A DNA stretch of 64,000 bases from Bacillus sp. S3 (GTDB taxonomy: Bacteria; Bacillota; Bacilli; Bacillales; Cytobacillaceae). The notes below the pieces were generated by a model, which did no database searches, was not told the origin of the DNA, and saw only the letters and a program-made list of their open reading frames with translations. The stretch is taken from positions 2,911,501 through 2,975,500 of the forward strand of contig NZ_CP039727.1 in the NCBI RefSeq assembly GCF_005154805.1. The letters are read 5' to 3'. Numbering within the stretch: position 1 is the stretch's first letter; each line of letters begins with the position of its first letter. The position numbers were made by a program, and so were the translations under genes. Positions 25,552-34,778 of this stretch are shown piece by piece.

Positions 25552-25890
25552 ATGGTGCAGCAAATGAAGAAAAAAGCCTATTATCACTTGGAAAGGCATT
25601 TTTCCATTTGGGAGACACAAATAACATCCTCTTTTGTTGACACTTGTATCATGACTGATCCCTGTACACTCCTTTGGTAGTTACCTCATCTGTTCGAATT
25701 TTCAGAACCCTGCATTTCACTTTATACAAAAATGAATGAATAATCAATCATTTATTAAACCCATTTATTTCTATTTAAATGACATCCTTGTCTTTTCTAC
25801 GTAAAGAAACTGTAATACTAATCTATTTAATTATTTCATAGAAATAGAAACTAATCAGTGATTTACGAGAAATCAACTAGGAGGAATGAA
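25552..25890. other. Intergenic region without a recognised gene
   Basis: It holds a possible weak terminator for the DUF421 gene (arms GAAAAAAGCCTA at 25568-25579 and AAAGGCATTTTT at 25592-25603) and an AT-rich stretch that presumably contains the promoter of the LysM/SleB gene. No coding frame with a ribosome binding site was seen. Confidence 0.5.
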
Positions 25891-26517
25891 ATGATGAAAA
25901 AACTAATTGCCGCACTAACAGTAGCTGCCACACTCTTATTTGCCTCCCCTGCTTTTGCTTACACCGTTAAAAGTGGTGACACGATGACAGAGATTGCAAG
26001 AGAAAATAGTCTCACTTTGGAAGAGCTATCAAGGCTTAACCCGCAAATACAAAATCTTGATTTAATCTATGTTGGTCAAACTGTACATACAATTAAAGCA
26101 GCTGAGAATACAACTAAACAAGAGGAGCAATCAACAGAATCAGCAATGGTTGTGGGGTATTCAGAAAACGAAATTGACTTGCTTGCCAGGTTAGTAAGAG
26201 CCGAAGCCCAAAATGAGCCCTATCAAGGTAAAATTGCTGTAGCCTGTGTTGTACTTAATAGAGTTGATAGCCCATCTTTTCCGAACACAATTAAAGAGGT
26301 CATTTATCAACAGGGGCAATTTCAGCCAGTACAGAATGGACAAATAAATAAGCAAGCGGATGAAGAATCCATCAAGGCTGTACACGAAGCTTTGAATGAG
26401 AACCGGAATGTCGCTGCCGGGTCGCTATTTTTCTATAACCCCGCCATTGCTACGAGTCGTTGGCTCGATTCCAAAGCAACAACACTTGTCATTGGGCAGC
26501 ATGTATTTAAACAATGA
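25891..26517 (+). CDS. Secreted LysM cell-wall hydrolase of the SleB/CwlJ type
   Basis: A 208-residue exported protein. A classical signal peptide (MMKKLIAALTVAATLLFASPAFA) is followed by one LysM peptidoglycan-binding domain (YTVKSGDTMTEIARENSLTL, about residues 25-70), a Gln/Glu-rich linker and a C-terminal Hydrolase_2 domain. That domain has the catalytic-Glu region LLARLVRAEAQNEPYQGKIAVACVVLNR (shown in part) and ends RWLDSKATTLVIGQHVFKQ. Such enzymes cleave peptidoglycan, often spore cortex. The start has GGAGG at six bases. It is monocistronic, with a strong terminator. Confidence 0.9.
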   Translation: MMKKLIAALTVAATLLFASPAFAYTVKSGDTMTEIARENSLTLEELSRLNPQIQNLDLIYVGQTVHTIKAAENTTKQEEQSTESAMVVGYSENEIDLLARLVRAEAQNEPYQGKIAVACVVLNRVDSPSFPNTIKEVIYQQGQFQPVQNGQINKQADEESIKAVHEALNENRNVAAGSLFFYNPAIATSRWLDSKATTLVIGQHVFKQ

Positions 26518-26599
26518 TTTTTTGAAAAAGAATTTGCCCTTTCCATTCAAGAATGAGACCAATTTTAATGGAGACAAGCCCAATGAATTTTCTTGAAAA

Positions 26600-26646
26600 A
26601 TTTATAAGCCATCCAAAGGCGGATGGCTTATAAATAAATTTTTTTA
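26600..26646 (+). terminator. Terminator after the LysM/SleB gene
   Basis: Perfect 13-bp arms TTATAAGCCATCC and GGATGGCTTATAA (26602-26614, 26621-26633) followed by TTTTTTT. Confidence 0.88.
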
Positions 26647-26759
26647 CTCCATACCCTCCGATTCCACTATAAATCTATTTATATTCATCTGGAATATGAT
26701 ACTTTCTACAAGTAGAATATCCTCTAAAAAACAAACGCAAAATTATGGTTGCAATTGAT

Positions 26760-27737
26760 CTATTTCACCGGATTCAAGGTTTTCGCTAAAGGTTTTCCAG
26801 CAATTCCGTCGATAATATTTTGACAGGTTTTGTTTTTAAGTTCCCGAAGAGCATCCACGGAGATATAGCCGGAATGAGGGGTGACAAACACCTCATCCAT
26901 ATTAAGCAATGGATCTTTGGGATTTGGCGGTTCATTTAAGAGTACATCAAGACTTGCACCGGCAATGTGGCCTTCAAAAATCGCTTGATACAGGTCCTCT
27001 TCATGGATCAGCCCGCCTCGGCTAGTGTTCACAATAAATGAGCCTTTTTGCATCATTTTAAGTTGTTCGTACCTAATGATATTTCGATTCTCTGGTTTAA
27101 GAGGAACATGCAGACTCAAAATGTTTGATTGCTTCAGTAATTCTGAGAATGACACTGCTTCCACGGCATAGTTAGTGAATACTTCTTGTGGTGCTGTAGG
27201 TGCATAGGTTATCAGGCGAACGCCGAAAGGTTTCAATTTTTTTGCAACCATGCGAGCAATTTTTCCAAAGCCAAGCAATCCTACCGTATTTGAACTGAAG
27301 CGCTTAATTGGAAGGGTATCCATTGGCTCCCATTTCCCTTCTTTTACTTGTCTGTGATACGCTGGGAATCGTCGGGTAATCGTGAGCATATGGGCAATTG
27401 TATGATCAGAAACCTCTTCCGTACAAAATTCCGGCACATGGGTTACCTTAATCCCCTTTTTTGTAGCCTCTTCAAGATCAATGGTGTTATATCCAACAGA
27501 CGATGCGGTAATAACACGACACGAATCTAGCTTTTTTATTAAATCAGCTTGACAGGGAAAACCTACTTGGACGATAACACCGTCCGCATATGGAGCATAT
27601 TGCGGCAGATCCGCTTCCATTGTCTCCGAGCGGGTAACCTTTACTTCAAAACCATTTTGCTCAAAAATGACCTTTTCCACACTATGATCTATCCATTCAT
27701 CATCAAGAATCCAAACTAAATGTTTTCCATTTTTCAT
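26760..27737 (-). CDS. D-2-hydroxyacid dehydrogenase family protein
   Basis: A 325-residue NAD-dependent enzyme of the formate/glycerate dehydrogenase family. It has the substrate-domain segment TASSVGYNTIDLEEATKKGI, the Rossmann motif VGLLGFGKIARMVAKKL, the catalytic Arg in VNTSRGGLI, the Glu region and the catalytic His in VTPHSGYIS. It would interconvert a 2-oxoacid and a D-2-hydroxyacid. It starts five to fourteen bases after a HisC-like aminotransferase gene on the same strand, so it may act on the oxoacid that enzyme produces. ATG at 27737 follows GAGGGTGG; GTG at 27746 overlaps the site. Confidence 0.88.
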   Translation of the reverse strand: MKNGKHLVWILDDEWIDHSVEKVIFEQNGFEVKVTRSETMEADLPQYAPYADGVIVQVGFPCQADLIKKLDSCRVITASSVGYNTIDLEEATKKGIKVTHVPEFCTEEVSDHTIAHMLTITRRFPAYHRQVKEGKWEPMDTLPIKRFSSNTVGLLGFGKIARMVAKKLKPFGVRLITYAPTAPQEVFTNYAVEAVSFSELLKQSNILSLHVPLKPENRNIIRYEQLKMMQKGSFIVNTSRGGLIHEEDLYQAIFEGHIAGASLDVLLNEPPNPKDPLLNMDEVFVTPHSGYISVDALRELKNKTCQNIIDGIAGKPLAKTLNPVK

Positions 27738-27751
27738 TGCATCCACCCTCG

Positions 27752-28864
27752 TTAAATATGGTGTGAAGCTTGAATCTTCAATTCCTGCAGTACCGTGATG
27801 AGCTTTTCATTTTGCTTGGCTGAACCGATACTAATCCGTGCAAAAGTTGGAAATCCCCAAGCGGCACATGGACGAATCATAAAACCCTGTGATAATAATT
27901 GTTTTGCTAGTTTAGCAGTATCTTGCTTCATGTCAATAAAAAGGAAATTCGTATGCGTTTTTTCTACACTATACCCAAGAGATAGGAATACATTCACTAA
28001 TTTTTCCATTTCTTTTCTATTTTCCAGCAGGACCCTTTCTTTATATACCTCATCATCAAGGGCGGCTACCGCACCGGCAAGGGCTACTCTATTACAAGCA
28101 AATGGCTCGCGAACTATTTGTAGTGGCCTAATCAGTGCTTCTTGCGCCATCGCATAGCCAACTCTCATTCCAGCAAGCCCATACAATTTGGAAAACGTAC
28201 GAATCGTAATCACTGGGTACCCTTCCTTGATATACTCTACCCCAGTTGGATAGTCCTTGCTGCTGATAAATTCCCCATATGCTTCATCTAGGACAGCAAT
28301 AACATGTTTTGGCAATCTTCTGAAAAATAATTGAAGCTCTTCCCCATCTACTATTGTGCCCGTCGGATTATTAGGATTGCAAATGATTACAAGTTTGGTC
28401 TGCTCATTTATGGCATCAAGAATGGCTTCAAGATCAAACTTGTGATCCTTTGTCGTAGGAATCTCTACAGGATTTCCCCCAACAAGGAGTGTGTTTTTTT
28501 GATATTCGGAAAATGTAGGCGTACAATACACGACTTCCTCACCGGGATTCACGTATGAGGCAATCACTAGGTTAATAATATTGTCTGCTCCATTAGCAAT
28601 GACATAGTTTTCAGGGTCGATTCCATGCAGCCTTCCAAGTTTATTGCGAAGCTCCAAACCGGTAAGGTCCGGATAAAAATGCCCCTCTAGAACTGCCTTT
28701 TGCATTGCTTCAATTGCTTTTGGCGAAGGTCCTAACGGATTTTCATTCGTAGCAAGTCGAAACACTTCATGTAATTTTGATAATTCGTTAGCCTCCTCAG
28801 CTGCTTTACCAGGTATATATGGTTCCAAATTTCGAATGGTATGACGCCATAAATGTTCTGACAT
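27752..28864 (-). CDS. hisC: Histidinol-phosphate/aromatic aminotransferase HisC
   Basis: A 370-residue class I/II PLP aminotransferase. LATNENPLGPSP near the N-terminus, CNPNNPTG, VLDEAYGEF and the Schiff-base Lys in TIRTFSKLYGLAGMRVGYA are the HisC hallmarks. HisC enzymes make histidinol phosphate and often also transaminate aromatic amino acids. No other histidine or aromatic biosynthesis gene is nearby. Instead a D-2-hydroxyacid dehydrogenase follows directly, which suggests a catabolic or aryl-hydroxyacid-forming role. The start has AAAGGAGGATTTACC. Confidence 0.9.
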   Translation of the reverse strand: MSEHLWRHTIRNLEPYIPGKAAEEANELSKLHEVFRLATNENPLGPSPKAIEAMQKAVLEGHFYPDLTGLELRNKLGRLHGIDPENYVIANGADNIINLVIASYVNPGEEVVYCTPTFSEYQKNTLLVGGNPVEIPTTKDHKFDLEAILDAINEQTKLVIICNPNNPTGTIVDGEELQLFFRRLPKHVIAVLDEAYGEFISSKDYPTGVEYIKEGYPVITIRTFSKLYGLAGMRVGYAMAQEALIRPLQIVREPFACNRVALAGAVAALDDEVYKERVLLENRKEMEKLVNVFLSLGYSVEKTHTNFLFIDMKQDTAKLAKQLLSQGFMIRPCAAWGFPTFARISIGSAKQNEKLITVLQELKIQASHHI

Positions 28865-29314
28865 GGTAAATCCTCCTTTGAAAAATGGTTCATCAATGTT
28901 TAAACCGGTTCCTGATAGTTAAATTTATTTCACATACATAGAGTCATATTCTTAAACTCATACATATTTTACACAATATTCAGAATAAAACTAAGCTGTT
29001 TCACTATTTAAGTCAAAAAAGTTCACAATAAAACAATAATTTAGTTGATGAAGAAAACACTTCAACGAATATAGTTAACCTTTCTGCCTACCCTTAAACC
29101 AAGCTAAAAAACTATAGTATTTCATAAAAAAGAGTACTATCTGAATGAGAATTGATAAGGTAATATTAAAAAGATTCATAATATTGTAACAAATGTGAGG
29201 AGGAGGATTAAAAATGAACCTATTTTTTTAAAATAAGTATTGTTCAATTATGCTTTTGATCCGTGGCGCGGCGTATTTCTACTATTGATAACGTGAAAAA
29301 GGAGGAAACGAATC
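28865..29314. other. Divergent intergenic region between hisC and the antiporter-family gene
   Basis: A 450-base AT-rich stretch that must hold two divergent promoters. The only coding-like signal is a five-codon open frame at 29214-29231 with a very strong ribosome binding site. A T-box was looked for because of the amino-acid context, but no AGGGTGG..ACCGCG core is present. Confidence 0.6.
29214..29231 (+). other. Five-codon upstream open frame with a very strong ribosome binding site
   Basis: GAGGAGGAGG (29197-29206) precedes ATGAACCTATTTTTTTAA, which encodes MNLFF and then stops. The next gene begins 83 bases later with its own GGAGG site. This may be a leader peptide or the relic of a gene start interrupted by a stop. 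Confidence 0.45.
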
Positions 29315-30631
29315 ATGTATGCTGTGATTATTTCTGTATTGCTTCTAATCGTATTAAGCATGTTGCGGGTGAACGTGCTAATAAGTATTTTACTAGCTGC
29401 ACTTAGCGCAGGCTTAATAGGAGGACTCTCCACAATTGAAACGATGAATATGCTCATTTCAGGAATGGGCGGGCAAGCTGAAACGGCATTAAGTGTTATT
29501 TTACTAGGGATTTTTGCCGTCATGATTAAATATTCTGGGATTACGGGGATATTAGTAAAAAAATTATTGAAATTCATGAAAGGGAAACGGGGAGTTATTC
29601 TGTTAGTGATTGCTGGAATATCCAGTTTTTCACAAAACTTAGTCCCTGTACACATTGCCTTTATCCCAATTCTAATCCCTCCTTTACTCCAGCTGTTCGA
29701 CCGGATGAAAATAGACCGGCGAGGAGTAGCTACTGCCTTGACTTTTGGTTTGAAAGCTCCTTACATCATGATTCCTGCAGGATATGGACTCATGTTTCAC
29801 CAAATTATTGCTAGTGAGATGAAAAAATATGGAATGAATATTTCGGTCAGCCAACTTCCCCTAGCCCTCCTTATTCCAGGCATTGGAATGATCGTTGGGT
29901 TGTTAATCGCCGTCTTCATTACGTATCGAAAAGAAAAAGTAATAAGTTCTTCAAAGGAATTGGAGAATTCTCTTGCCTCGATAGAAATATCAGCAGCCTC
30001 AGAAGTTATGCCATTTAACAAGCAGCATGTCATTACATTATTTGCGATTGTTTTATCTTTAGGGATACAACTTTATACCCACTCCCTTGCAATAGGCGCT
30101 CTCGTAGGAATCTTGGCAATGTTTTTAGGCGGGGTTACCCCGTTTTTTAAGGGGGATGAAATCGTCGATGATGGAATGAAAATGATGGGTACCATTGCCT
30201 TTGTATTGTTGATAGCTGCCGGTTATTCAACTATTTTGAAGGAAACTGGTGAGATCAGTGATTTGGTAGCGCATACATCTAATATAATTGGAGGCAGTAA
30301 ATTATTTACATCATTCATTATTCTTTCCGTTGGCCTGCTAATAACCATGGGAATTGGTACTTCTTTTGGGACAATCCCCATTTTAGCGGCTGTCTATGTT
30401 CCATTATGCCTATCCGTCGGTTTTTCTCCACTGGCAACAGCAGCACTGATTGGAACTGCAAGTGCATTAGGCGATGCAGGTTCACCTGCATCAGATAGTA
30501 CAATCGGACCAACAATCGGATTAAATGCCGATGGAAGGCATAATCATATTTGGGATACATGTGTTCCTACCTTTATGCACTTTAACATCCCCCTATTTAT
30601 ATTTGGGATGATTGCTGCTTTCATACTCTAA
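29315..30631 (+). CDS. Na+/H+ antiporter-superfamily transporter, YuiF-like
   Basis: A 438-residue membrane protein with about 11-12 hydrophobic segments. It has the family region VPVHIAFIPILIPPLLQLFDR and the C-terminal signature ALGDAGSPASDSTIGPTIGLNADGRHNHIWDTCVPT (shown in pieces: GDAGSPASD, GLNADG, HIWDTCVPT), as in Bacillus YuiF and related putative amino acid carriers. Substrate is uncertain. Position next to hisC and the hydroxyacid dehydrogenase suggests an amino acid or organic acid. The start has AAAAAGGAGGAAACGAATC. It is followed by a bidirectional terminator. Confidence 0.84.
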   Translation: MYAVIISVLLLIVLSMLRVNVLISILLAALSAGLIGGLSTIETMNMLISGMGGQAETALSVILLGIFAVMIKYSGITGILVKKLLKFMKGKRGVILLVIAGISSFSQNLVPVHIAFIPILIPPLLQLFDRMKIDRRGVATALTFGLKAPYIMIPAGYGLMFHQIIASEMKKYGMNISVSQLPLALLIPGIGMIVGLLIAVFITYRKEKVISSSKELENSLASIEISAASEVMPFNKQHVITLFAIVLSLGIQLYTHSLAIGALVGILAMFLGGVTPFFKGDEIVDDGMKMMGTIAFVLLIAAGYSTILKETGEISDLVAHTSNIIGGSKLFTSFIILSVGLLITMGIGTSFGTIPILAAVYVPLCLSVGFSPLATAALIGTASALGDAGSPASDSTIGPTIGLNADGRHNHIWDTCVPTFMHFNIPLFIFGMIAAFIL

Positions 30632-30651
30632 TCATTGTTTAGTTAACCACA

Positions 30652-30690
30652 TAAAAAGGACACCCTCTTCATGTTGAAGGTGTCCCTTTT
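30652..30690. terminator. Bidirectional terminator
   Basis: AAAAGGACACC (30654-30664) pairs with GGTGTCCCTTTT (30679-30690), with an inner CTTCA/TGAAG stem, A-run on one side and T-run on the other. It lies between convergent genes and can serve both. Confidence 0.85.
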
Positions 30691-30708
30691 GGCCTCTGCT
30701 TTTACTCC

Positions 30709-32397
30709 TTACTTATTCACTTTTCGATCAAAGGGCAACAATTTCTGATTCTCAGTTGGACTTCCCGATGGTACCAAAATGGAGTTGCGATAATCACTTG
30801 GAGTTTTTCCAACCATTGTTTTAAATACACGGCTGAAATAATGAGAGTTACTGTAGCCTACTTCAAAAGCGATTTGGTAAACTGTATAATTCAAGTCTTC
30901 TAGCAAATCTTTCGCTTTTTCTATTCGTAAATAGGTAATATATTCAACAAAATTATTTCCTGTAGCACTTTTAAAAATTCGACTGAAGTATGTAGGACTT
31001 AGATGAACATGACTAGAGACTTTTTCTAATGTTATCTGCTCCAAATAATGCTTCTCAATATAATCCATTGCCTTTTGGATTGACTTAAGTGTATGATGAT
31101 TACTATTATTGAAAATTAGGTCAACAAAGCGATGGATCATATCTCTTAGCCACTGCTCCAATTGAGCCAAATTTTCGATCAGTCTTAATTTTGATGTATA
31201 TTCCAAAAGTATCATGTGAATTTCTTTCTGATTTGCCCCTCCATTAATGGCAGATCGAGCAAGCTTGGTTGATATTTCTGATACTTGTAATTTCAACACT
31301 TCGGGGTCGACATTCTGTAAAGAAAACAATTGTTCAAATAATTTTTTCATATTTTCCTTCACAGCTGCAACGTCAGCAACCATCAATTTATTTGCCAATG
31401 CCGTAACATCCTGATTCGGTAATAAGACAAATTCATTGGTGAACTGCTCTACGTCATCATTATGAATAACAATATCCTTCCCCCAAAAGAACTTATATTT
31501 TAGTGCATGTTGAGCTTCTTGGTAAGAGAAATGCAAATTCCTTACATCTTCATAAAAATTTCCAATTCCTATCGTGACGGAATACCCTGTATTTTCTTTA
31601 ATAAACTCTTTCACATTTTCAGCTAACATCTTAGCAAAATATTTATATGCTGGTTTTTCATTTCGAAGAGGGAGTGAGAGTAGAATGGCAAACTTATCCT
31701 CTGCCGTTCCCATGGCTAAGCACTCCTCTTGACTTATATTAAAATATTGACGAGTAACCGTGATAATTTCATTACGAACAAAGTCTTGAAACTGCTTACT
31801 TTTCCCTACATTTTTCGAAAAGAATTCATCAATTTGTAATGCCATTGCCGTGTTTGGCACTGAAGACAACCCAATTAACTGACTTTGCTCCCAAATTTCT
31901 CTCGAGTTTTTGATATTCCCATATAATAAATTATAAATAAGGCTGACTCGCAATGATGACATAATATTATGGGGATCTTCATTCCTTTGTTGTAGCATCT
32001 GATCGGATTGCTTAGCTTCCATTTTGAGCTCTTGCAGTAGACGATACACTACTTCCTTGTCTAATGGTTTACTTAAACAATCAAAAACACCATTTTTAAA
32101 AAGCAATCTCATTTCTTGATCAGTGTACTCTGTCTTAATTACAATTAAAGGAAATGAAAACTTCCTTTTAATTAATTGTGTGAAAACGACGTCTTGAGCA
32201 AGTATAGTCATGCTATCTAGATCGAGGATGACTGATACCTTGTCAAGATTAAACCCTAACTCCTCTTTCAACAAGGACATTTTATTACTCATTTCTATCG
32301 TAAAACCAAATTCATACTCATCATTTATTTGATGAAAGAGATCAGTCATAAATTTGTCATCTGTAGTTATGAGTAATAGATTGTTCAAAAAAATCAC
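30709..32397 (-). CDS. AraC-type response regulator
   Basis: A 562-residue regulator. The N-terminus (about 1-115) is a receiver-like domain (LLLITTDDKFMTDLF, SVILDLDSMTI, CLSKPLDKEVV) with the phosphoacceptor region retained as LDLD and the Lys-Pro pair. The middle is a long sensor/linker of the type found in YesN-like regulators. The C-terminus has two AraC helix-turn-helices: ITLEKVSSHVHLSPTYFSRIFK and YQIAFEVGYSNSHYFSRVFK. No histidine kinase is adjacent. The start is probably GTG at 32397; the ribosome binding site is weak. Possible targets are the ferritin-like gene and binding protein upstream on the same strand. Confidence 0.85.
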   Translation of the reverse strand: MIFLNNLLLITTDDKFMTDLFHQINDEYEFGFTIEMSNKMSLLKEELGFNLDKVSVILDLDSMTILAQDVVFTQLIKRKFSFPLIVIKTEYTDQEMRLLFKNGVFDCLSKPLDKEVVYRLLQELKMEAKQSDQMLQQRNEDPHNIMSSLRVSLIYNLLYGNIKNSREIWEQSQLIGLSSVPNTAMALQIDEFFSKNVGKSKQFQDFVRNEIITVTRQYFNISQEECLAMGTAEDKFAILLSLPLRNEKPAYKYFAKMLAENVKEFIKENTGYSVTIGIGNFYEDVRNLHFSYQEAQHALKYKFFWGKDIVIHNDDVEQFTNEFVLLPNQDVTALANKLMVADVAAVKENMKKLFEQLFSLQNVDPEVLKLQVSEISTKLARSAINGGANQKEIHMILLEYTSKLRLIENLAQLEQWLRDMIHRFVDLIFNNSNHHTLKSIQKAMDYIEKHYLEQITLEKVSSHVHLSPTYFSRIFKSATGNNFVEYITYLRIEKAKDLLEDLNYTVYQIAFEVGYSNSHYFSRVFKTMVGKTPSDYRNSILVPSGSPTENQKLLPFDRKVNK

Positions 32398-32526
32398 ATA
32401 CTTTCATTCGGGTTCTGATACATTTGCTATTAAAATCTTAAAATTGAGCCATGCATCACTTTGTAAAATACTAGAGATACATGACTCAATTCTTTTATAA
32501 GAGTTTATAAGTATTTGAACAAATGC

Positions 32527-33189
32527 CTAGGCTGTTTCATTTGGAACTGGGTAAATCGTATCATAATAATGCATCATTTCTTCGCGAAGACGGCGAGCGC
32601 CCCAGATTGCGTTTTCACGATGTGAATCTGAAACCACATACTTTTCTACAATCATCTCCCCAAGTCTGGCATGGAATTCTTCATCTTTTTTAATTGTTTC
32701 GTAACATCTTGCCAAGTCTGGCAGACCAATTCTGCGGCAGTTCTCGATGACGATGTCATGTGTAGTTGTTGTTGATGTTTCAGAACAGTTCCAAACTGCA
32801 ACAGCACAGGCACGGTCCTTCTCAAGTGCCTCCCAATGTAGGTTCTCCCACCCCAAATGTTCTTTTGGTGGTTCAGTTGGCGCCGAGTAACCATGCTTTT
32901 CAAGTACCCTGCAAATAATCTCGTAATGGTGAGCTTCTTCCCACATATGCTTGCACAATGCCGTAACCGTCGTTCTGTCCAGCTCCTTCCAATAATCATT
33001 AATTTGTTTTCCAAGGAAGAAGACATAGGCGATTTCCAACCAGACTCTTTGTTCAATGGCAATAAAAACTTCTTCTTGGGTCAGATCCTCTCGAGTCCAA
33101 AAGTTATACGCTTTCTTTTCTGCGTATTCTTTTAGCTCCTCCTTGATTCCTCTAAACTCTGTCAAAAATTCCTCTTGTGTTAATGTCAT
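32527..33189 (-). CDS. Ferritin-like/heme-oxygenase-like diiron-type protein
   Basis: A 220-residue, all-helical protein. Candidate iron ligands are the ExxH motifs MWEEAHHYEI (about residue 85) and KDEEFHARLGE (about residue 170), with further Glu and His residues in the helices between. This pattern fits ferritin-like or heme-oxygenase-like diiron oxidases (CADD type), which oxidise small molecules. The exact family is not recognised. ATG at 33189 follows GGAGGATTTTAT. It lies 125 bases downstream of an orphan binding-protein gene on the same strand, so a joint role is possible. Confidence 0.65.
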   Translation of the reverse strand: MTLTQEEFLTEFRGIKEELKEYAEKKAYNFWTREDLTQEEVFIAIEQRVWLEIAYVFFLGKQINDYWKELDRTTVTALCKHMWEEAHHYEIICRVLEKHGYSAPTEPPKEHLGWENLHWEALEKDRACAVAVWNCSETSTTTTHDIVIENCRRIGLPDLARCYETIKKDEEFHARLGEMIVEKYVVSDSHRENAIWGARRLREEMMHYYDTIYPVPNETA

Positions 33190-33314
33190 ATAAAATCCTC
33201 CATTCATTCGATTTAATATTCTGATTATTCATAATTATATATTTTAAATTAGTTTTCAGTAAGTACTCTTTTTTATGATATATTACACTTTTTTAACTTG
33301 ATTATTTTATTTAT

Positions 33315-34328
33315 CTATTTCACATCCATATGAACAAATGAGTAATCAATGATTTCATCAATATTTGGCTCATTATCAATTAACTTTTGCTGTCTCCAAA
33401 AATCAGCGCCTAGTTTTGAAAGTTCGTGCAACGGTCCTGGGTGATCTTTTGTGCCGAAATATTTTTTATTTCCTTCCTCATCATAAAAGCGGACACCTTG
33501 TAAGGATTCTTCCAGTTCATCCGGAGATTGCCCCATAGCTTTCCCCATAATTTTCAACGCTTCTTCCGGATTCGTTTTATAGAATTCTATCGCTTCAAAC
33601 CAAGATTTCACTAAAGCTTTTACCGCTTTTGGATTCTCTTTTGTAAAATCTTGTCTCATGGCAATTGTACTTGTAATGACACCAGGGGATGCGTCACTTT
33701 TTATGAGAACGCTTCCAAAATTAGTGTCCTTCGCTTTCGTTAACCATGGCTCCCAGGTCACAGCTGCATCTACTTTATTTGCTACAAATGCCGCTCCGGC
33801 ATCACCTGCCGTCATATTCTGCGCATCAATCTCTTTAAAATCAATTCCTTCTTGTTTTAATAAATAGAGAAACCAGAAGAAGCTAGCTCCACCATCAGTC
33901 TGAACAGCTACACGTTTTCCTTTAAGATCTTGTAAACTTTTAATTTCTTTCTTTGCTACAATTCCATCTCCACCGTGTGACTCATCAAGGGCAACGACCT
34001 GCACAACTGGTACATTACTTGCCGCCGTTACAACATGTGTGTCTACAGTTGATGCAAATCCTTGAATCTGATTTGCTGATAGAGCAGTTCGACGATCAGT
34101 GTTGCTTTCCATTTTCATTAAATCTACATTAATACCATTCTTTTTAAAATATCCCTTTTCCTGAGCTATATAAAGAGGGCCGTACCCTACCCATGTTGCG
34201 ACTCCTATTGAAATAGAAGACTTATTATTTTTAGCGCCTTCTTTTTGAACTTCCGTACTAGTTTGTCCAGAGCATCCAGTCATCGCAAGCAATAAAATGA
34301 CAAATACAATCATCCCAAATTTTCTCAT
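33315..34328 (-). CDS. ABC substrate-binding lipoprotein, SsuA/TauA/NMT1-type
   Basis: A 337-residue lipoprotein: signal sequence and lipobox MTGCSGQ put the mature Cys at position 19. The mature protein has the SsuA/NMT1 pattern IGVATWVGYGPLYIAQEKGYFKK, DLKGKRVAVQ and DAAVTWEPWL, as in nitrate, sulfonate, taurine and pyrimidine-precursor binding proteins. No permease or ATPase gene is on this strand. It may share the TauBC-like importer at 36013-38763 or another one elsewhere. The start has AGGA with a longer spacer. Its specificity cannot be read from the sequence. Confidence 0.87.
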   Translation of the reverse strand: MRKFGMIVFVILLLAMTGCSGQTSTEVQKEGAKNNKSSISIGVATWVGYGPLYIAQEKGYFKKNGINVDLMKMESNTDRRTALSANQIQGFASTVDTHVVTAASNVPVVQVVALDESHGGDGIVAKKEIKSLQDLKGKRVAVQTDGGASFFWFLYLLKQEGIDFKEIDAQNMTAGDAGAAFVANKVDAAVTWEPWLTKAKDTNFGSVLIKSDASPGVITSTIAMRQDFTKENPKAVKALVKSWFEAIEFYKTNPEEALKIMGKAMGQSPDELEESLQGVRFYDEEGNKKYFGTKDHPGPLHELSKLGADFWRQQKLIDNEPNIDEIIDYSFVHMDVK

Positions 34329-34701
34329 CCTATTTCCTCCAATTCATATTTTAGTACTCTACAGAAGTTCAAAGTGTAAGAAGAATTTCAATCACCTAAT
34401 AATCTCAGCTTTATTTGATTTTTTAGACATTACCCAGTATCGGATAAACAGACCTTAAGTCACCTCCAATATAAGCAGTTTTTTACTTTCGTTGGTTTTT
34501 GGAAATCTAATAATTCTAAAACTTCTATATTATTTATACATTATCTTTTGATAAAAAAAGGCAATTTTGTGACTAAAGATAAAAATCTTCACAAGAAAAC
34601 AGATATTTACACCATGAATAACTTGTTAACTCAAAAGATAAGATGGTGCCTGCCATTGGCATTGGGTCTTACGGATCACCATTCCTTATAGTTTTTGGAA
34701 A
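34329..34701. other. Intergenic region without a supported gene
   Basis: It holds the presumed promoter of the binding-protein gene. Near 34641-34665 there is a small GGTGCCTGCCATTGGCATTGG imperfect hairpin of the GTGCC type, and a 12-codon frame at 34392-34430 without a good ribosome binding site. Nothing else was recognised. Confidence 0.5.
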
Positions 34702-34731
34702 CAAAAAAGCCATCCAAATTTTTGGATGGTA
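34702..34731 (-). terminator. Terminator after purU
   Basis: A perfect 9-bp stem CCATCCAAA/TTTGGATGG (34710-34718, 34721-34729), followed on the minus strand by GCTTTTTTG. Confidence 0.85.
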
Positions 34732-34778
34732 TCTAATATCTATTTTCAAGTGTTATTATTAAAGAATACTGAACACAA

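Noticed and set aside
29255..29290. Possible T-box core (TCCGTGGCGCGGCG) before the antiporter-family gene
   Set aside because: The conserved AGGGTGG..ACCGCG sequence and a specifier-stem/terminator layout are absent.
29248..29655. 135-codon minus-strand open frame
   Set aside because: It is antisense to the 5' part of the antiporter-family gene and is composed of the reverse of hydrophobic codons.
32652..33062. 136-codon minus-strand open frame inside the ferritin-like gene
   Set aside because: A shifted frame of the same strand with Trp/Arg-rich, non-family sequence; the other frame holds the ExxH motifs and a good start.
34392..34430. 12-codon frame (MSKKSNKAEIIR) on the minus strand
   Set aside because: The ribosome binding site is weak, and nothing indicates translation.
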